A model generated the notes under the pieces. That model did not search any database. It saw nothing but the letters and a program-made list of their open reading frames with translations, and had not been told where the DNA came from. DNA of 64,000 bases from Triglochin maritima (lineage: Eukaryota; Streptophyta; Magnoliopsida; Alismatales; Juncaginaceae), in the NCBI GenBank assembly GCA_963682175.1, contig OY821786.1:35209501-35273500 (forward strand), written 5' to 3'. The position numbers were made by a program, and so were the translations under genes. Position 1 is the first letter of the stretch. Each line of letters opens with the position of its first letter. This document shows, piece by piece, positions 21,111 through 31,465 of the stretch.

Positions 21111-22170
21111 ATTCCGGACTGCAAATACACTTATTCCGGACAGCAAATACACTTATTCCGGACAGCAAATCCACTTATTCCGGACAAACTTTATGTTCCG
21201 TTTCTGGAAACACTTTATTCTTAAATCGGACAACAAATACACTTATTCCGGACAGCAAATACACTTATTCCGGACAAACTTTCTGTTCCGTTTCTGGACA
21301 CATTTTCTTCTTATTCTGGACAACTACACTTATTCCGGACTGCAAATACACTTATTCCGGACTGCAAATACACTTATTCCGGACAGCAAATACACTTATT
21401 CCGGACAACAAATCAACTTATTCCGGACAAACTTTATGTTCCGTTTCTGGACACACTTTATTCTTAAACCGGACAACAAATACACTTATTCCGGACAACA
21501 AATACACTTATTCCGGAAAGCAAATACACTTATTCCGGACAAACTTTATGTTCCGTTTCTGGACACACTTTCTTCTTATTCTGGACAACTACACTTATTC
21601 CGGACTGCAAATACACTTATTCCGGACAGCAAATACACTTATTTCGGACAACAAATCAACTTATTCCGGACAAACTTTATGTTCCGTTTCTGGACACACT
21701 TTATTCTTAAACCGGACAACAAATACACTTATTCCGGACAACAAATACACTTATTCCGGACAGCAAATACACTTATTCCGGACAAACTTTCTGTTCCGTT
21801 TCTGGACACAATTTCTTCTTATTCTGGACAACTACACTTATTCCGGACTGCAAATACACTTATTCCGGACAGCAAATACACTTATTCCGGACAACAAATC
21901 AACTTATTCCGGACAAACTTTATGTTCCGTTTCTGGACACACTTTATTCTTAAACCGGACAACAAATACACTTATTCCGGACTGCAAATACACTTATTCC
22001 GGACAGCAAATACACTTATTCCGGACAACAAATCAACTTATTCCGGACAAACTTTATATTCCGTTTCTGGACACACTTTATTCTTAAACCGGACAACAAA
22101 TACACTTATTCCGGACTGCAAATGCACTTATTCCGTACAGCAATATACACTTATTCCGGACAGACACATA
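21110..22170. repeat. 22-bp satellite array B with 243-bp higher-order repeat
   Basis: The basic unit is 22 bp (ACTTATTCCGGACAGCAAAT plus AC). About 11 units form a higher-order repeat. Landmark GTTCCGTTTCTGG of type A (before ATTCTTAAACCGGAC) starts at 21195, 21438, 21681 and 21924, each 243 bp apart, with a truncated last one at about 22057. Type B (before TTCTTCTTATTCTGGAC) starts at 21285, 21550 and 21793. Two plus-strand frames stay open for more than 1 kb, because the unit lacks stops and 243 is divisible by three. Translation shows only the repeat itself, so no protein is called. Confidence 0.93.
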
Positions 22171-22489
22171 ACGTTAACAGGACAAACACATAATGTAAAC
22201 TGCACACACACATAAAGTAAGCTAGACAAATTAAGTTGATTCAACGTAAAACTTAAAAACAAATATTTTATTATGATAAGTGTGGGCTCTGCACGAATAA
22301 TGAGACTGCACGATGTCCTAGGGTCTGCACACTGTCTTATCTGTGTATTGGGAACCGGCGTTTTTTAAAAAGACAAAAACGCGCGAAGAGAAATTTCGCT
22401 GACTGGACGCTGACTCAAAGAAAAATATCTGAGCTGTACAGATCCACGTAAGGTGCGTCCGTGACGCGCGCGTCCGTCTATAACTACTC

Positions 22490-22498
22490 TAAATGCAA
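22490..22498. repeat. Right target-site duplication of the 2.8-kb element
   Basis: TAAATGCAA, identical to 19670-19678. Confidence 0.85.
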
Positions 22499-22674
22499 AG
22501 CCGTCGATGCTGCTTTGAAGCTTGAAACTCAACTTGACTTGGCCAAAAAACTCTAACTAGAGATTGGCTCAAAAGGAGGAAAAAAATATTTAGCTTGAAA
22601 ACAAACAACATTAATGAAACATTAGAATTTTTTTCTGATTTTTTTCTAAAAACTTAGTAGTTTGAAGTTTGAAC

Positions 22675-22865
22675 TAGACCTGGGTAACGGGCCGGACCGG
22701 AACGTTACAGCCCAACTGGCTTTGTCGTGTCGTGCCGGCACGGCACGACAGTCAGACTCCTTGGCCCAGCACTGCCCGATGGGCTGGGCCGTGTCGGGCT
22801 GGGGTGGCATGGCTGACCGGTCTGGATTTGGTCGAACTGGCCCGGCCCACCGGCACCCAGGTCTA
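22675..22865. mobile_element. hAT-like MITE, 191 bp
   Basis: Termini TAGACCTGGGT and, inverted, ACCCAGGTCTA. An exact 8-bp target-site duplication GTTTGAAC lies at 22667-22674 and 22866-22873. The interior is GC-rich with GGCCGG / CCGGCC and GTGCCGGCAC palindromes. No coding capacity. Confidence 0.88.
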
Positions 22866-23034
22866 GTTTGAACTCGAAAAAATCGAGACTCGGCTCGATT
22901 TTTCATTATTCAATTTATATTATGTTTTGTATTTGGTAATATAATACTTGATGCTCGAGATTTTAACTCGACTTGTTTACAATGCTAATAGCCATGAGAT
23001 ATTTGTATAAAGTTTTTTTCTTGCGTCTGAACCA

Positions 23035-23500
23035 CAAACCAGATAATGCGAATACACGTGTTGAGATTGACATGTTAATCGTGTCGTGTTCGTGTATTAT
23101 TGTGTCAGACAGTTCTATAGTCGTATCAGGATTTTGTGTTATTATGTTTAACATAATTTGAAGAAAATTCATTATGTTTGAAATAAAATAGTTAAATGAC
23201 ATGTTATATTGATATTTTTCTTTCTAAATAACATATTAATTGATTATTATCAAGTAAAAAACAATTGATTACCTAACAAAGAAATGTTATTCATGTCAGT
23301 TTGTGTAAAAAAACATATTGTGTAATCGTATCTTATTCGTATCAAACTGGGTGCTAATTATTTTATGTTTGTTTTTTCACAAATCATCATAATAAAGTAT
23401 TTCAACCGCACAATAAAATTAATGTAATATCATGTTTAAATCGTGTCATGTTCATATCGTGTAATTGTGTCGTGTCAAAACAGATTATCTTAAGAACAAG
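23035..23500. repeat. Dispersed AT-rich repeat with GTGTCGTGT ends (copy 1)
   Basis: A stretch with ATCGTGTCGTGT, CAGGATTTTGTGTTAT, TAAATAACATATTAATTGA and CAATTGATTACCTAACAAA is colinear with 59400-59735 in a VPS13 intron. The two are diverged copies of one old non-coding element. I could not define ends or target-site duplications. Confidence 0.7.
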
Positions 23501-23746
23501 GACGTACTCTAAGTCCTCTCCAGAGTATAGTTTCATTTGGGACCCTAACTAAACCAATTAAGAGTTTGACATAAACATCATCTTCATCGGAAAATATTAA
23601 CATATCTTACCATGTACCAATGCGTACTATGGACATTTTTGCAACACTTGTTGGTTTCATTCTATCAAATCAATGATTGATTTCTTGGGAACCACCACTT
23701 CCCAAGCCAACCTATCTTCATCGTTCTGCCCGGAGATGATTGTTGT

Positions 23747-23969
23747 CGGGGCTGTGCATCCGGTCCGGACTGAACATGATTTTTTCCCAGAGTCCGTACA
23801 GGTTGGATTCGGTCCGGTCCAAGATCAGATTTTTGCATTATTTTTTTAAAAAAATAGAAACCTGACCGGTCCAGATCGGGCTGAAACCGTATTTTCAAAA
23901 ATGTCCGAACTGGAACCCAGACCGGTTGGTTTTGGTCCAAAAAACTAGACCGGATTTTGCACAACCTTA
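23747..23969. mobile_element. hAT-like MITE of the GGTCCGG family, 223 bp
   Basis: Starts CGGGGCTGTGCATCCGGTCC and ends with the inverted counterpart CCGGATTTTGCACAACC. An exact 8-bp target-site duplication ATTGTTGT lies at 23739-23746 and 23970-23977. It is a sister of the element at 24957-25178 (223 and 222 bp). Confidence 0.87.
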
Positions 23970-24151
23970 ATTGTTGTAGTTGAGTCTTGGATAGGTAATT
24001 TATTCATTATGTAATGTAATAATATTATTGCAAGATTCTCTCGTCGGGCTTTATGGGTTCACATTTGCTTCTAATTGATAAAACTATTTCAATTTTCAAA
24101 CTTTAGAAAACAGTAACATACTTAATATTTTAGTGATCTTATTTTAATTTA

Positions 24152-24677
24152 AGGTTAATTACAGTTTGACCCCCTGAACTATGCATTGGTATCACTTTGC
24201 CCCCCTGAACTTTCAAAGTTAACAGTTACCTCCCCTGAACTTTAATTTTGTAACACTTTGTCCCCTTGAACTTCAAAAACTCATTATTTAACACACATTC
24301 GACTTTTTTTCCTAATTTTTTTTGTTGTATCCCTAATACACTCATAAACCTATATTTACGTGAAAGTTTGGATCGAAACGGAGGTCGGATATGGTTGGAA
24401 TTTGGGTCGGTTTGACACTCAATTCGAAACGGATGTCGGATATGGTTGGAATTTGGGTCGGTTTGACACGTAAATATAGGTTTAGGAGTGTATTAGGGAT
24501 ACAACAAAAACAATTAGGAAAAAAACATCGAATGTGTGTTAAATAATGAGTTTTTGAAGTTCAGGGGGCAAAGTGTTACAAAATTAAGGTTCAGGGGAGG
24601 TAACTGTTAACTTTGAAAGTTCAGGGGGGCAAAGTGATACCAATGCATAGTTCAGGAGGTCAAACTGTAATTAACCC
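24152..24677. mobile_element. Foldback MULE-like MITE, 526 bp, near-complete hairpin
   Basis: The left arm (about 24152-24366) and right arm (about 24470-24677) are almost perfect inverted copies, starting AGGTTAATTACAGTTTGAC and ending in its complement. The target-site duplication TTTAATTTA (9 bp) is exact at 24143-24151 and 24678-24686. The centre is a direct duplication of about 45 bp containing GGATATGGTTGGAATTTGGG twice. RNA from it would form a stem of about 210 bp. No coding capacity. Confidence 0.9.
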
Positions 24678-24956
24678 TTTAATTTATTCCATCAACGTTA
24701 ATAACGAAGTTTCTATTTAAAGTAGAACTTGAGACTGAAGGGCACCAAATACAACAATTGGAAAGTGGTTCATAGAATCAAAGTGGTTCATAGAATCACA
24801 GTTGGTTCTAAAAACTAACTAGAAGGTGAGAAGACGTGTTCGTGTCTTGTCTTCTAAATATCCTTGAGTCATGTCGTGCCAGCGTGACACGTTACCTATA
24901 ACTATAACTTCCATCTTAATGGGATATTACACGCAAGGTTTAGTGAGAGTTGAAGT

Positions 24957-25178
24957 TAGGGGTGAGCATTCGGTCCGGACCAGATCGGATCGGACCGGAC
25001 CGGACCTGATTTTTATCCAGGGTCCGAACCGGACCGGATGCTCGTGGACCGAAAACCGGACCGGGAAAAAATCAAATTTTTATAAAGAAAAAACAAAAAA
25101 AAAAGACCGGACCGGACCGAACCCAAACTTCCCAGACCGAAACCTGGACCGGACCGGACCGGGTTTTGCTCTCCCCTG
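24957..25178. mobile_element. hAT-like MITE of the GGTCCGG family, 222 bp
   Basis: Begins TAGGGGTGAGCATTCGGTCC and ends GGGTTTTGCTCTCCCCTG. An exact 8-bp target-site duplication GTTGAAGT lies at 24949-24956 and 25179-25186. It is dense in GGACCGG motifs. A host stretch (TATGGGATATTACACGC together with CTATAACTTCCATCTTAA) is duplicated, in swapped order, on both sides (24902-24937 and 25203-25242). Confidence 0.88.
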
Positions 25179-25186
25179 GTTGAAGT

Positions 25187-25564
25187 GAGTATGTCAAAAT
25201 TCTTTATGGGATATTACACGCAACTATAACTTCCATCTTAATTATACGGATTTGCACGAGAGATGAGTACCTTTAATGGGATCAATTGTTCTAGATCGCA
25301 ACACGTGAGTTACATGTTAAGATTTATTTGAAAAAACTAAAATACTTTTTAAGAAAAAAAACTTGAGGGATGTCAATGCAAACAAACCATTGCAATTATC
25401 CCAAAGTCAACCCATCTTATCCTTCAAAAAGACCAGCTATCACAAAAACTACTTCTAAGGTCTACCAAGCTGGGTCGAGTAGAAATCAAGGTCCAACCAC
25501 AACCATATATATCATATCTGCATATCAACATATATAGCTCTCGTAGCAACTCCCATTGTTTCCA
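25187..25564 (+). promoter_or_regulatory. Upstream region of the P450 gene with a possible TATA box
   Basis: The last 60 bp before the ATG contain CATATATATCATATC (about 25505) and ACATATATAGCTC (about 25530), either of which could act as a TATA box; a 5' UTR of 10-40 nt would follow. No other element is evident. A MITE ends only about 385 bp upstream of the ATG. Confidence 0.35.
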
Positions 25565-28449
25565 ATGGAGTTGTTTACTCTCTATAGCACCATCATATCA
25601 ATTTTCTTCTTCTTCCTTCTCCACCACTTCCTTAGAAAACCCTCCAACCTCCCACCCGGTCCTTGCCCATGGCCAGTGGTGGGCAACCTAGTCGACCTCC
25701 TCCTCCTCCTCCGACCTGATGATAAGAAAAAAGTCGTCCCTCTTCACACAGCATTAGCAGCCCTATCCAAGGCCCATGGCCCACTCATCCACCTCCGCTT
25801 AGGCGCCCAGTCTTTTATTGTTGCCTCTTCATCTATAGCCGCTGGTGCAGTTCTCAAAACCAATGATCGTTTCCTATCCGCTCGCCACGTCCCCGCCACC
25901 TACCAAATCCCCAACTATGCCGAGCATAGTCTTGTGTGGGCCCCACAATGCGATGACAAATGGAAGTTCCTCCGTTCCCTTTGTCGCTCCCAGCTCTTCT
26001 CTGTCCCCTCCCTTGCTGCCGGGGAGCTCATCAGGTTGGGAACTTTGGTTGGTCCACTATTTTTGTTTGAACTATATTAGTCTGTTAACCATAAATCTTA
26101 TTCAATTTGTTTCAAATTTGAAATAAGAAACCATATTTTTATTACACAAAATATAGATTGGAGTCTATCCCACATGCTCCTCGAATCGTTTAAATATCAT
26201 CATGTGAAAATCGGTCAACTATATTTCATTTCATTTCATTTAAACTTCAACATCCATTCCATTTCGAATAACGTGAGACTACATTTCCAACACAGGTCGA
26301 CCAAGGTAGAAGAGATGGTAGATTTCCTAAAGCAAAATGAAGGGGTGAGGGTTGACATCGGCGAGGTGGCGTTCAAAACCATTTTCGACATGTTCGGTAA
26401 CATGGTCTTCTCCAAAGACTTGATGGGCCATGTTAGGCCGGAGGCAAGTTGTGGGTTGGATCTGAGGGAGGACATGAACAAGTCTTTGGAGATTGGTCAT
26501 GAGCCAAACTTGGAAGATTACTTCCCGGGGTTGTTGGGTGGGTGGGACTTGCAGGGTCTAAGGAGAAAGGCCACAGGGACAGTGAATAGGATGTATAGTT
26601 TTTTCGATGGGATCGTGAGGGAGACGATGGAGGGAGAGAGGAAAGATGATTTCTTGGACGCTATGATCAATGCTGGATTGGAGGGCTTTCCTCTTCGCTC
26701 CTTGTTATTGGTACGTATGAATTGTTTTTTTTATAATTAGTAAGGTTAATTTTTAATTATTAAGATGAGTTGAGTAAATCAGAATGAGAATTTGATCTTG
26801 TGTCCCATCCCACCCCATCCAACTAGTTTCTAGTTGAATTCTGAAAATTACTTGGTTTGCTTTTGCACGTAAATATTATTTTGGTACACATAAGTGTAAC
26901 TAAAGAATATTGGCTAGAAGTTGTGCCGATCCGATTTCAGTTGTTAGCAAAAATCCAATATCACATGTAAATGATGTGAAATGGTGATTTACCTAAGTAA
27001 ATGATGTTACTCGTCTTAGTAGAGAACCTTTATTTTAGTTATTTTAAAGTCAAGAGTCAACAGCCCAAATTCTAAATGAAGTAAGTTACACGTCTTTCTT
27101 AATTTTTTTATCACTAATATAATTATACTCGATTCATTAGTTATTTAATACATATATATATATATTGTATATTACGGGCGCGTTATCTTTCTCCGGAATG
27201 ATATTGCATTCTAATTTCTAACACCCTTCTACATGTACAGACTTTCGTGAACTTACTTTAAGATAGTGAAATGTCCTTTTGCAAGTTGAAATCAAATCGT
27301 ACTTATTAGATTAGAGATCGAGATCGGATTGTCTAATTTAAAGAGTAGAACTAAAACATTAAATTATTTTATCGAACTTAAACTGATAAAGAATTGGTAT
27401 TGACTCGAGAGTCTTGACCAAAATAAAGAAATTGAACTCGAACTAAAACATGATCTGCATCAGGATCCACATCTAATAAGTTTAGATCCTTTATTTTGAT
27501 CATTTTAAGATAATTAATGTTGATTTTTCTAAGAGTTAAAAACCATCAATTAAATCCTACTATTCTCTTGCCTCAAAGTGTAAATTCCTCGTTCGCGCAC
27601 ACCATTTTCTAAATTGTTTCTATGTTTTCTTTTGTTATTTAATAGAGCAAATTTAAACTCATATAAGCTCCGAAAGAAGAATATCAGATAGATGAGATTT
27701 GAACCTGATTCTTTGACTAAGGAAATCCTAATGTGATTAATTGAACTATCTCGACTTTTCTGCAGGATATTTTCACAGCAGGAACGGACACGACAACTAA
27801 ATTCATTGAGTGGACAATGGCAGAGTTGGTAAAAAACCCAACTAAACTCCAAACCCTAAGACAAGAACTTCAAACTTCCCTCCAAAACAAAGACACAACA
27901 AACCCCGGCAACAAACCACTTATGATAAAAGAGTCTGATCTAACTCACCTCCCATATCTCCAAGCTTGCCTTAAAGAGTCCCTTCGCCTCCACCCACCCA
28001 GTCCTCTTGTGCTTCGACGTGCCTCCACCACGTGCCAAGTCATGGGCTACACTATCCCTGCGGGCTCTATCGTGATAGTCAACTCGTGGGCCATCGGAAG
28101 GGACCCAACAACTTGGGACGACCCGTTGGTGTTCTCGCCCGAGAGATTTCTAGGGAAGGATGATGGGAATGCGAGAGGCATGGAAACGTTTGACATGGTA
28201 CCATTTGGGTCGGGGAGGAGGATGTGTCCTGGGATGGGATTGGCCAATCAGACGACTTCTCTTGTGGTTGCTTCCTTGGTGGCCGGATTCGAGTGGTCGG
28301 TCCTCGACGGCTTGGATGCTAGTGAGCTTTGCATGAAGGAGAAGGCCGGGTTGCTTCTCGACAGAGAGGAGCCTTTGGTTCTCACTCCGAACTCCATTCA
28401 CATGACTTCTGGAGATTGGTACCTAAACCAGAGGAGTCTTGAGGATTAA
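25565..28449 (+). CDS. Cytochrome P450, CYP80-like
   Basis: Three exons (25565-26034, 26296-26710, 27766-28449) join in phase to 522 aa. The N-terminus is a membrane anchor (residues 3-23), then the Pro-rich hinge PPGPCPWPVVGN (from 30). The I-helix is AGTDTT (300-305), with the distal Glu/Arg pair of ExxR in KESLRL (366-369), PERF at 420-423, and the haem loop FGSGRRMCPG with Cys449. NYAEHSLVWAPQCDDKWKFL, KVEEMVDFL and LEDYFPGLLGGWDLQGLRR resemble the CYP80 family (N-methylcoclaurine 3'-hydroxylase, corytuberine synthase, littorine mutase). A haem mono-oxygenase of the ER, fed by P450 reductase, is certain; an alkaloid substrate is only a family-based guess, and a CYP76 relative is possible. 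A TTG nine bases upstream is in frame, but the ATG at 25565 is the natural start. All key residues are present. Confidence 0.95.
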
Positions 28450-29381
28450 TTACCTAACTACATGTTCTATTTGTTGAACTATTGAATATTGGGTTTAGGT
28501 CAATGTAATATTCAATTAGAAATCCAATGTTGAGTTGTAAAGTTGGAACATGAGATTCTCATACACTCTTTAGTTTTATATTGGGGAATTTGGAAAATGG
28601 GAAAATGTTTGTATACCTGAGCTTCTCATACACACACTCAGTCGATCTGGTATGGTCGATGCGGTGCAATGTTCTTTTTCTCGTGTGCATTTTATTTTTT
28701 AAGAGCTTATCTTATATTACCTTTAACAAAGAATTGATTTAAAAAGAAATTTTCTTTTTGGTTCCGGCGGTTACAAATTGTATGGATATAAAAGACCACG
28801 TTCTTAACTGGGAAAAACACTTCTTTTGCCCTACGTAACCACTATCTCTCTCCCTCCTCTTGGTTTTCTCGAAGCGATTTTCCTAATCACAATCTGCTCT
28901 CGTGATTCATCATCGTTGGAGTGTGTCATCGTTAACGTTGCGATCGTTCTATCATGGGAGAAAACGTTTGCACCCATGGATTTGTTCGTTCTATCGTGAT
29001 AGTCAACTCGTGGGCCATCGCATTGGTACATGTGAGCAATAATTTCTCTAAGAGGAGTCTGATAACGGCAACTCAGTCGAGGTGTTTTTTGTTCCTAACT
29101 TTGTTTTCTTTTGTTTTTTATCCTCGTGGATTTGTTCGTTTGCTTTATTTGGATTGAACTTGAGATGTTCGTTGACACATGTTCCTCATTGTTATGCATG
29201 CTATTTATATTTTTAATAACACTATTGTTGTTTTACAATCACTTAAGGTGTGTAAAGAACAAGTCACCGAACACACACGAAGTGAATGATCCAAACACCT
29301 TGAAGTCTTTAGACAAGTCATAACTGAGCAACATAGTCACTTTAAAGCCATTTTATTGGTTAAATTTTTGGGAGTTCTAGT
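28450..29381. other. Region 3' of the P450 gene
   Basis: Contains the P450 3' UTR and then AT-rich DNA. A 31-bp exact copy of P450 exon 3 (28066-28096) sits at 28990-29020. No other gene is recognised. Confidence 0.45.
28990..29020 (+). repeat. 31-bp exact copy of P450 exon 3 sequence
   Basis: Identical over 31 of 31 bases to 28066-28096, which encodes SIVIVNSWAI in the P450. Flanking bases do not match. It is in the same orientation, 924 bp downstream. Confidence 0.9.
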
Positions 29382-29701
29382 TGTAACGTCCCGGAATTGT
29401 AGGAACTAAGTGCTGCATCAAGAGGGTGTGAGTCACCTCTAGAATCTTACAACGTCTGGTTACAGACTGACTTGACCCTGATGAGGATGTCAGATGTTCA
29501 AGTAGGATAGGTTGTAACAACTCAAATTGTTTAGTTCCATATCGACTACTAAGAAATTAGTAGTGTGGGATATAGTGATGACATGAATCTACTACACCAC
29601 CACCCAACCGACTTAAGCTTTTGTGGCAAATTCAGGGAGAGTGTTATAGGCCACTAGACTTATGGGTGACAGATCAGACTCAGGCTCGGGGACGAGATGC
29701 A
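29382..29701 (+). mobile_element. LTR of a retrotransposon, 5' copy
   Basis: Starts TGTAACGTCCCGG and ends GAGATGCA (TG..CA), about 320 bp. It is followed three bases later by the primer-binding site. Together these mark the 5' LTR of a retroelement. No gag or pol frame follows, and the internal part is cut off before the MITE at 30173. Confidence 0.75.
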
Positions 29702-29704
29702 GAA

Positions 29705-29716
29705 TGGTATCAGAGC
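29705..29716 (+). other. Primer-binding site (initiator tRNA-Met type)
   Basis: TGGTATCAGAGC is the standard complement of the 3' end of plant initiator tRNA-Met used by LTR retrotransposons, placed correctly just after the LTR. Confidence 0.85.
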
Positions 29717-30164
29717 CTAGATCAGTCGGACCTGACCCGTTTAAACCCATGTCTATACTGCACTATCCATAATACTCATTTATGTTGCCATAAAATGTAA
29801 GTTGGTTAGCATTGAGATAGTAAACTCATGTCTTTATAAACCCGTACTAAAAATTTATTGTTCGGCGACATTAGACCATTTAGGTGCTACATATTACCCC
29901 AACACTAACTATTTAAACTTAGAAGATGCTTCCCGATTATCCTCAATGCAGTGAAGTGGTAGCAAATTTACAGTTGATCGTTTCTAGTTTGAAGAATCGG
30001 TGCCACATGCAATTAGATTATCACAAATGGAGAATTGGATATATTATTAATTAATGATCTCTTAAAACGAGCTTCTCATTAATTTTGTTTTGCAACTCCC
30101 TGGGCAATCATATACCATGTGGATGGAGAGTTATACCTGTAATTGGAGCCTCAAATTTGGACCA
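29717..30164. other. Internal remnant of the LTR retroelement
   Basis: About 450 bp follow the primer-binding site with no recognisable gag motif; probably an untranslated leader of a truncated element. Confidence 0.4.
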
Positions 30165-30611
30165 TAACAAGTAGGAGTGTAAACGGAACGGGTATGGTCA
30201 TACCCGTATCTATACCCGTCTAACTAAACAGGTACAAGGATATACCCGTTTAGATATTGTTGTACTTGTACCCGCCCCATACCCGTTTAATAAATGGGTA
30301 CAAGCGGGTATAATTTTTGCTAATAAAATAGGTACTTTTGTTAACAAAACACAACTTGGAAGAATCTAATCATCGGATGAGGATTTTTAAGCCAAAAATA
30401 TGCTAAATTTACTGTTTTCGAGATTAGGAATTAAACCAAAACGATAAGAATTACCAATTTTCTCCTAAAAAGCCTCAAAACAACCACTTTTGCCAACAAA
30501 ACTCAACCAAACCCCCACTTTTTATTATTTTAACTATAATTATATATCAATTTATATACTAATTAAACAATTAAACGGGTAAATGGGAATGGGTAGAGGT
30601 AGGTTGTAACA

Positions 30612-30636
30612 CCCCCCCCCCCCCCCCCCCCCCCCC
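30612..30636. repeat. Poly-C tract, 25 bp
   Basis: Uninterrupted C run within the hAT-like MITE. Confidence 0.95.
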
Positions 30637-30687
30637 AATTTATTAAACGGGTAGAGCGGGTATGGGTAAACGAGTATAATTTTTTAA

Positions 30688-31465
30688 GGGAATTACTGTT
30701 CGTTGCCCGCGAATTACTAAAATTGTCCGCGCCAATTACCATTTTGCCATTTACTTTCCAGTAATACTCAATTCGTCCCGTCTCTTAAAAGAAGACTTCT
30801 CTCTCAGTTTTCCTCTCTACTTGGGTCAACACCAAGGAAATGTCTGACGAACCGTCTGAATCTGGTGAATTAAAAAAAATTAAGCGGGGCGTCTGCAAAA
30901 ATGCCCCCCCCACCATGAGGGGATTTTTTGCAGATGCCTCCCCCATGAGGGAGGTTTTTTTGCAGACGTCCCTGTTTTTTTATTAAAAAAAACTTAAATT
31001 TATAAGGTTTGAGGTTCTGTTACAAAATTTCGGTGGTGACAGGTGAATAATGATCGGTTACCCGAATCCGAAAAAAACACAAACGTAATAAACGTGTAGA
31101 CAAATTAATATCAGGAGTACAATAATAGGGTGTCGAAACAAAAAAATGTCCGCAAAACGCGCTCCCTCTGCTTGCTCGCTTCCCCACAAGAGCTGCCGCC
31201 CTCTGCCACCCCTGCATTCTTACTCCGATTTTATTTTTCTTGCTTATTTTTGTTGTAGTTTGAAAAGATGAAAGCTTATTGGGAGCAGTTCCTACTCTCC
31301 GAGATATAAAAAAACTATGGTTGAAATTTGATGTTGGGAAGAAAATGAAGAGAGAGTGGTGGTGAGAGAGTGAAATGAAGAGAGAAAATAAGTAAAAATG
31401 AAATAATGAAAAATGGTAATTGGTACGAACGATTTAAGTAATTCATGGGCGACGTTTAACCGCTC
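30688..31465. mobile_element. Nested MULE-like MITE, 778 bp
   Basis: Flanked by an exact 10-bp duplication AATTTTTTAA (30678-30687 and 31466-31475). Both ends carry, in inverted orientation, CGTTGCCCGCGAATTACT / CGTCGCCCATGAATTACT followed by CCAATTACCATTTT. Inside are two GC-rich segments: CGTCTGCAAAAATGCCC around 30885-30960 and the dispersed module at 31110-31215. No coding capacity. Confidence 0.8.
31110..31215 (-). repeat. Dispersed GC-rich module, copy 2 (inverted)
   Basis: Read on the minus strand it matches 20975-21110: GGGGTGGCAGAGGGCGGCAG, then CAGAGGGAGCGCG, TTTTGCGGAC and TTTTTTTGTTTCGACA. It links the nested MITE with the satellite-carrying element at 19.7-22.5 kb. Confidence 0.8.

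Larger units (their letters stand above)
19679..22489. mobile_element. Non-autonomous MULE-like element carrying satellite arrays, 2,811 bp
   Basis: A perfect 9-bp target-site duplication (TAAATGCAA, 19670-19678 and 22490-22498) flanks it. The termini are imperfect inverted repeats: GGGAAATGTTTG at the left and, complementary, GAGTAGTTATAG at the right. Both lead into the shared, inverted GCGTCACGGACGC and TACGTGGA boxes (19703-19727 and 22443-22470). It encodes no transposase. Its body is made of a threefold inverted module (19855-20395), a 75-bp tandem duplication, two arrays of 22-bp repeats and a GC-rich module. The 9-bp duplication and the terminal repeats support a Mutator-type origin. 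The terminal sequences differ from the autonomous MULE at 4.4-9.5 kb, so it belongs to another family. Confidence 0.82.

Noticed and set aside
20987..22215. Two overlapping plus-strand open frames of 366 and 340 codons
   Set aside because: They are translations of the 22-bp satellite; the unit lacks stops in most frames and the 243-bp block preserves frame. No independent coding signal.
25556..25564. Upstream start of the P450 at TTG
   Set aside because: TTG is not a normal plant start, and an in-frame ATG follows nine bases later with a proper membrane anchor.
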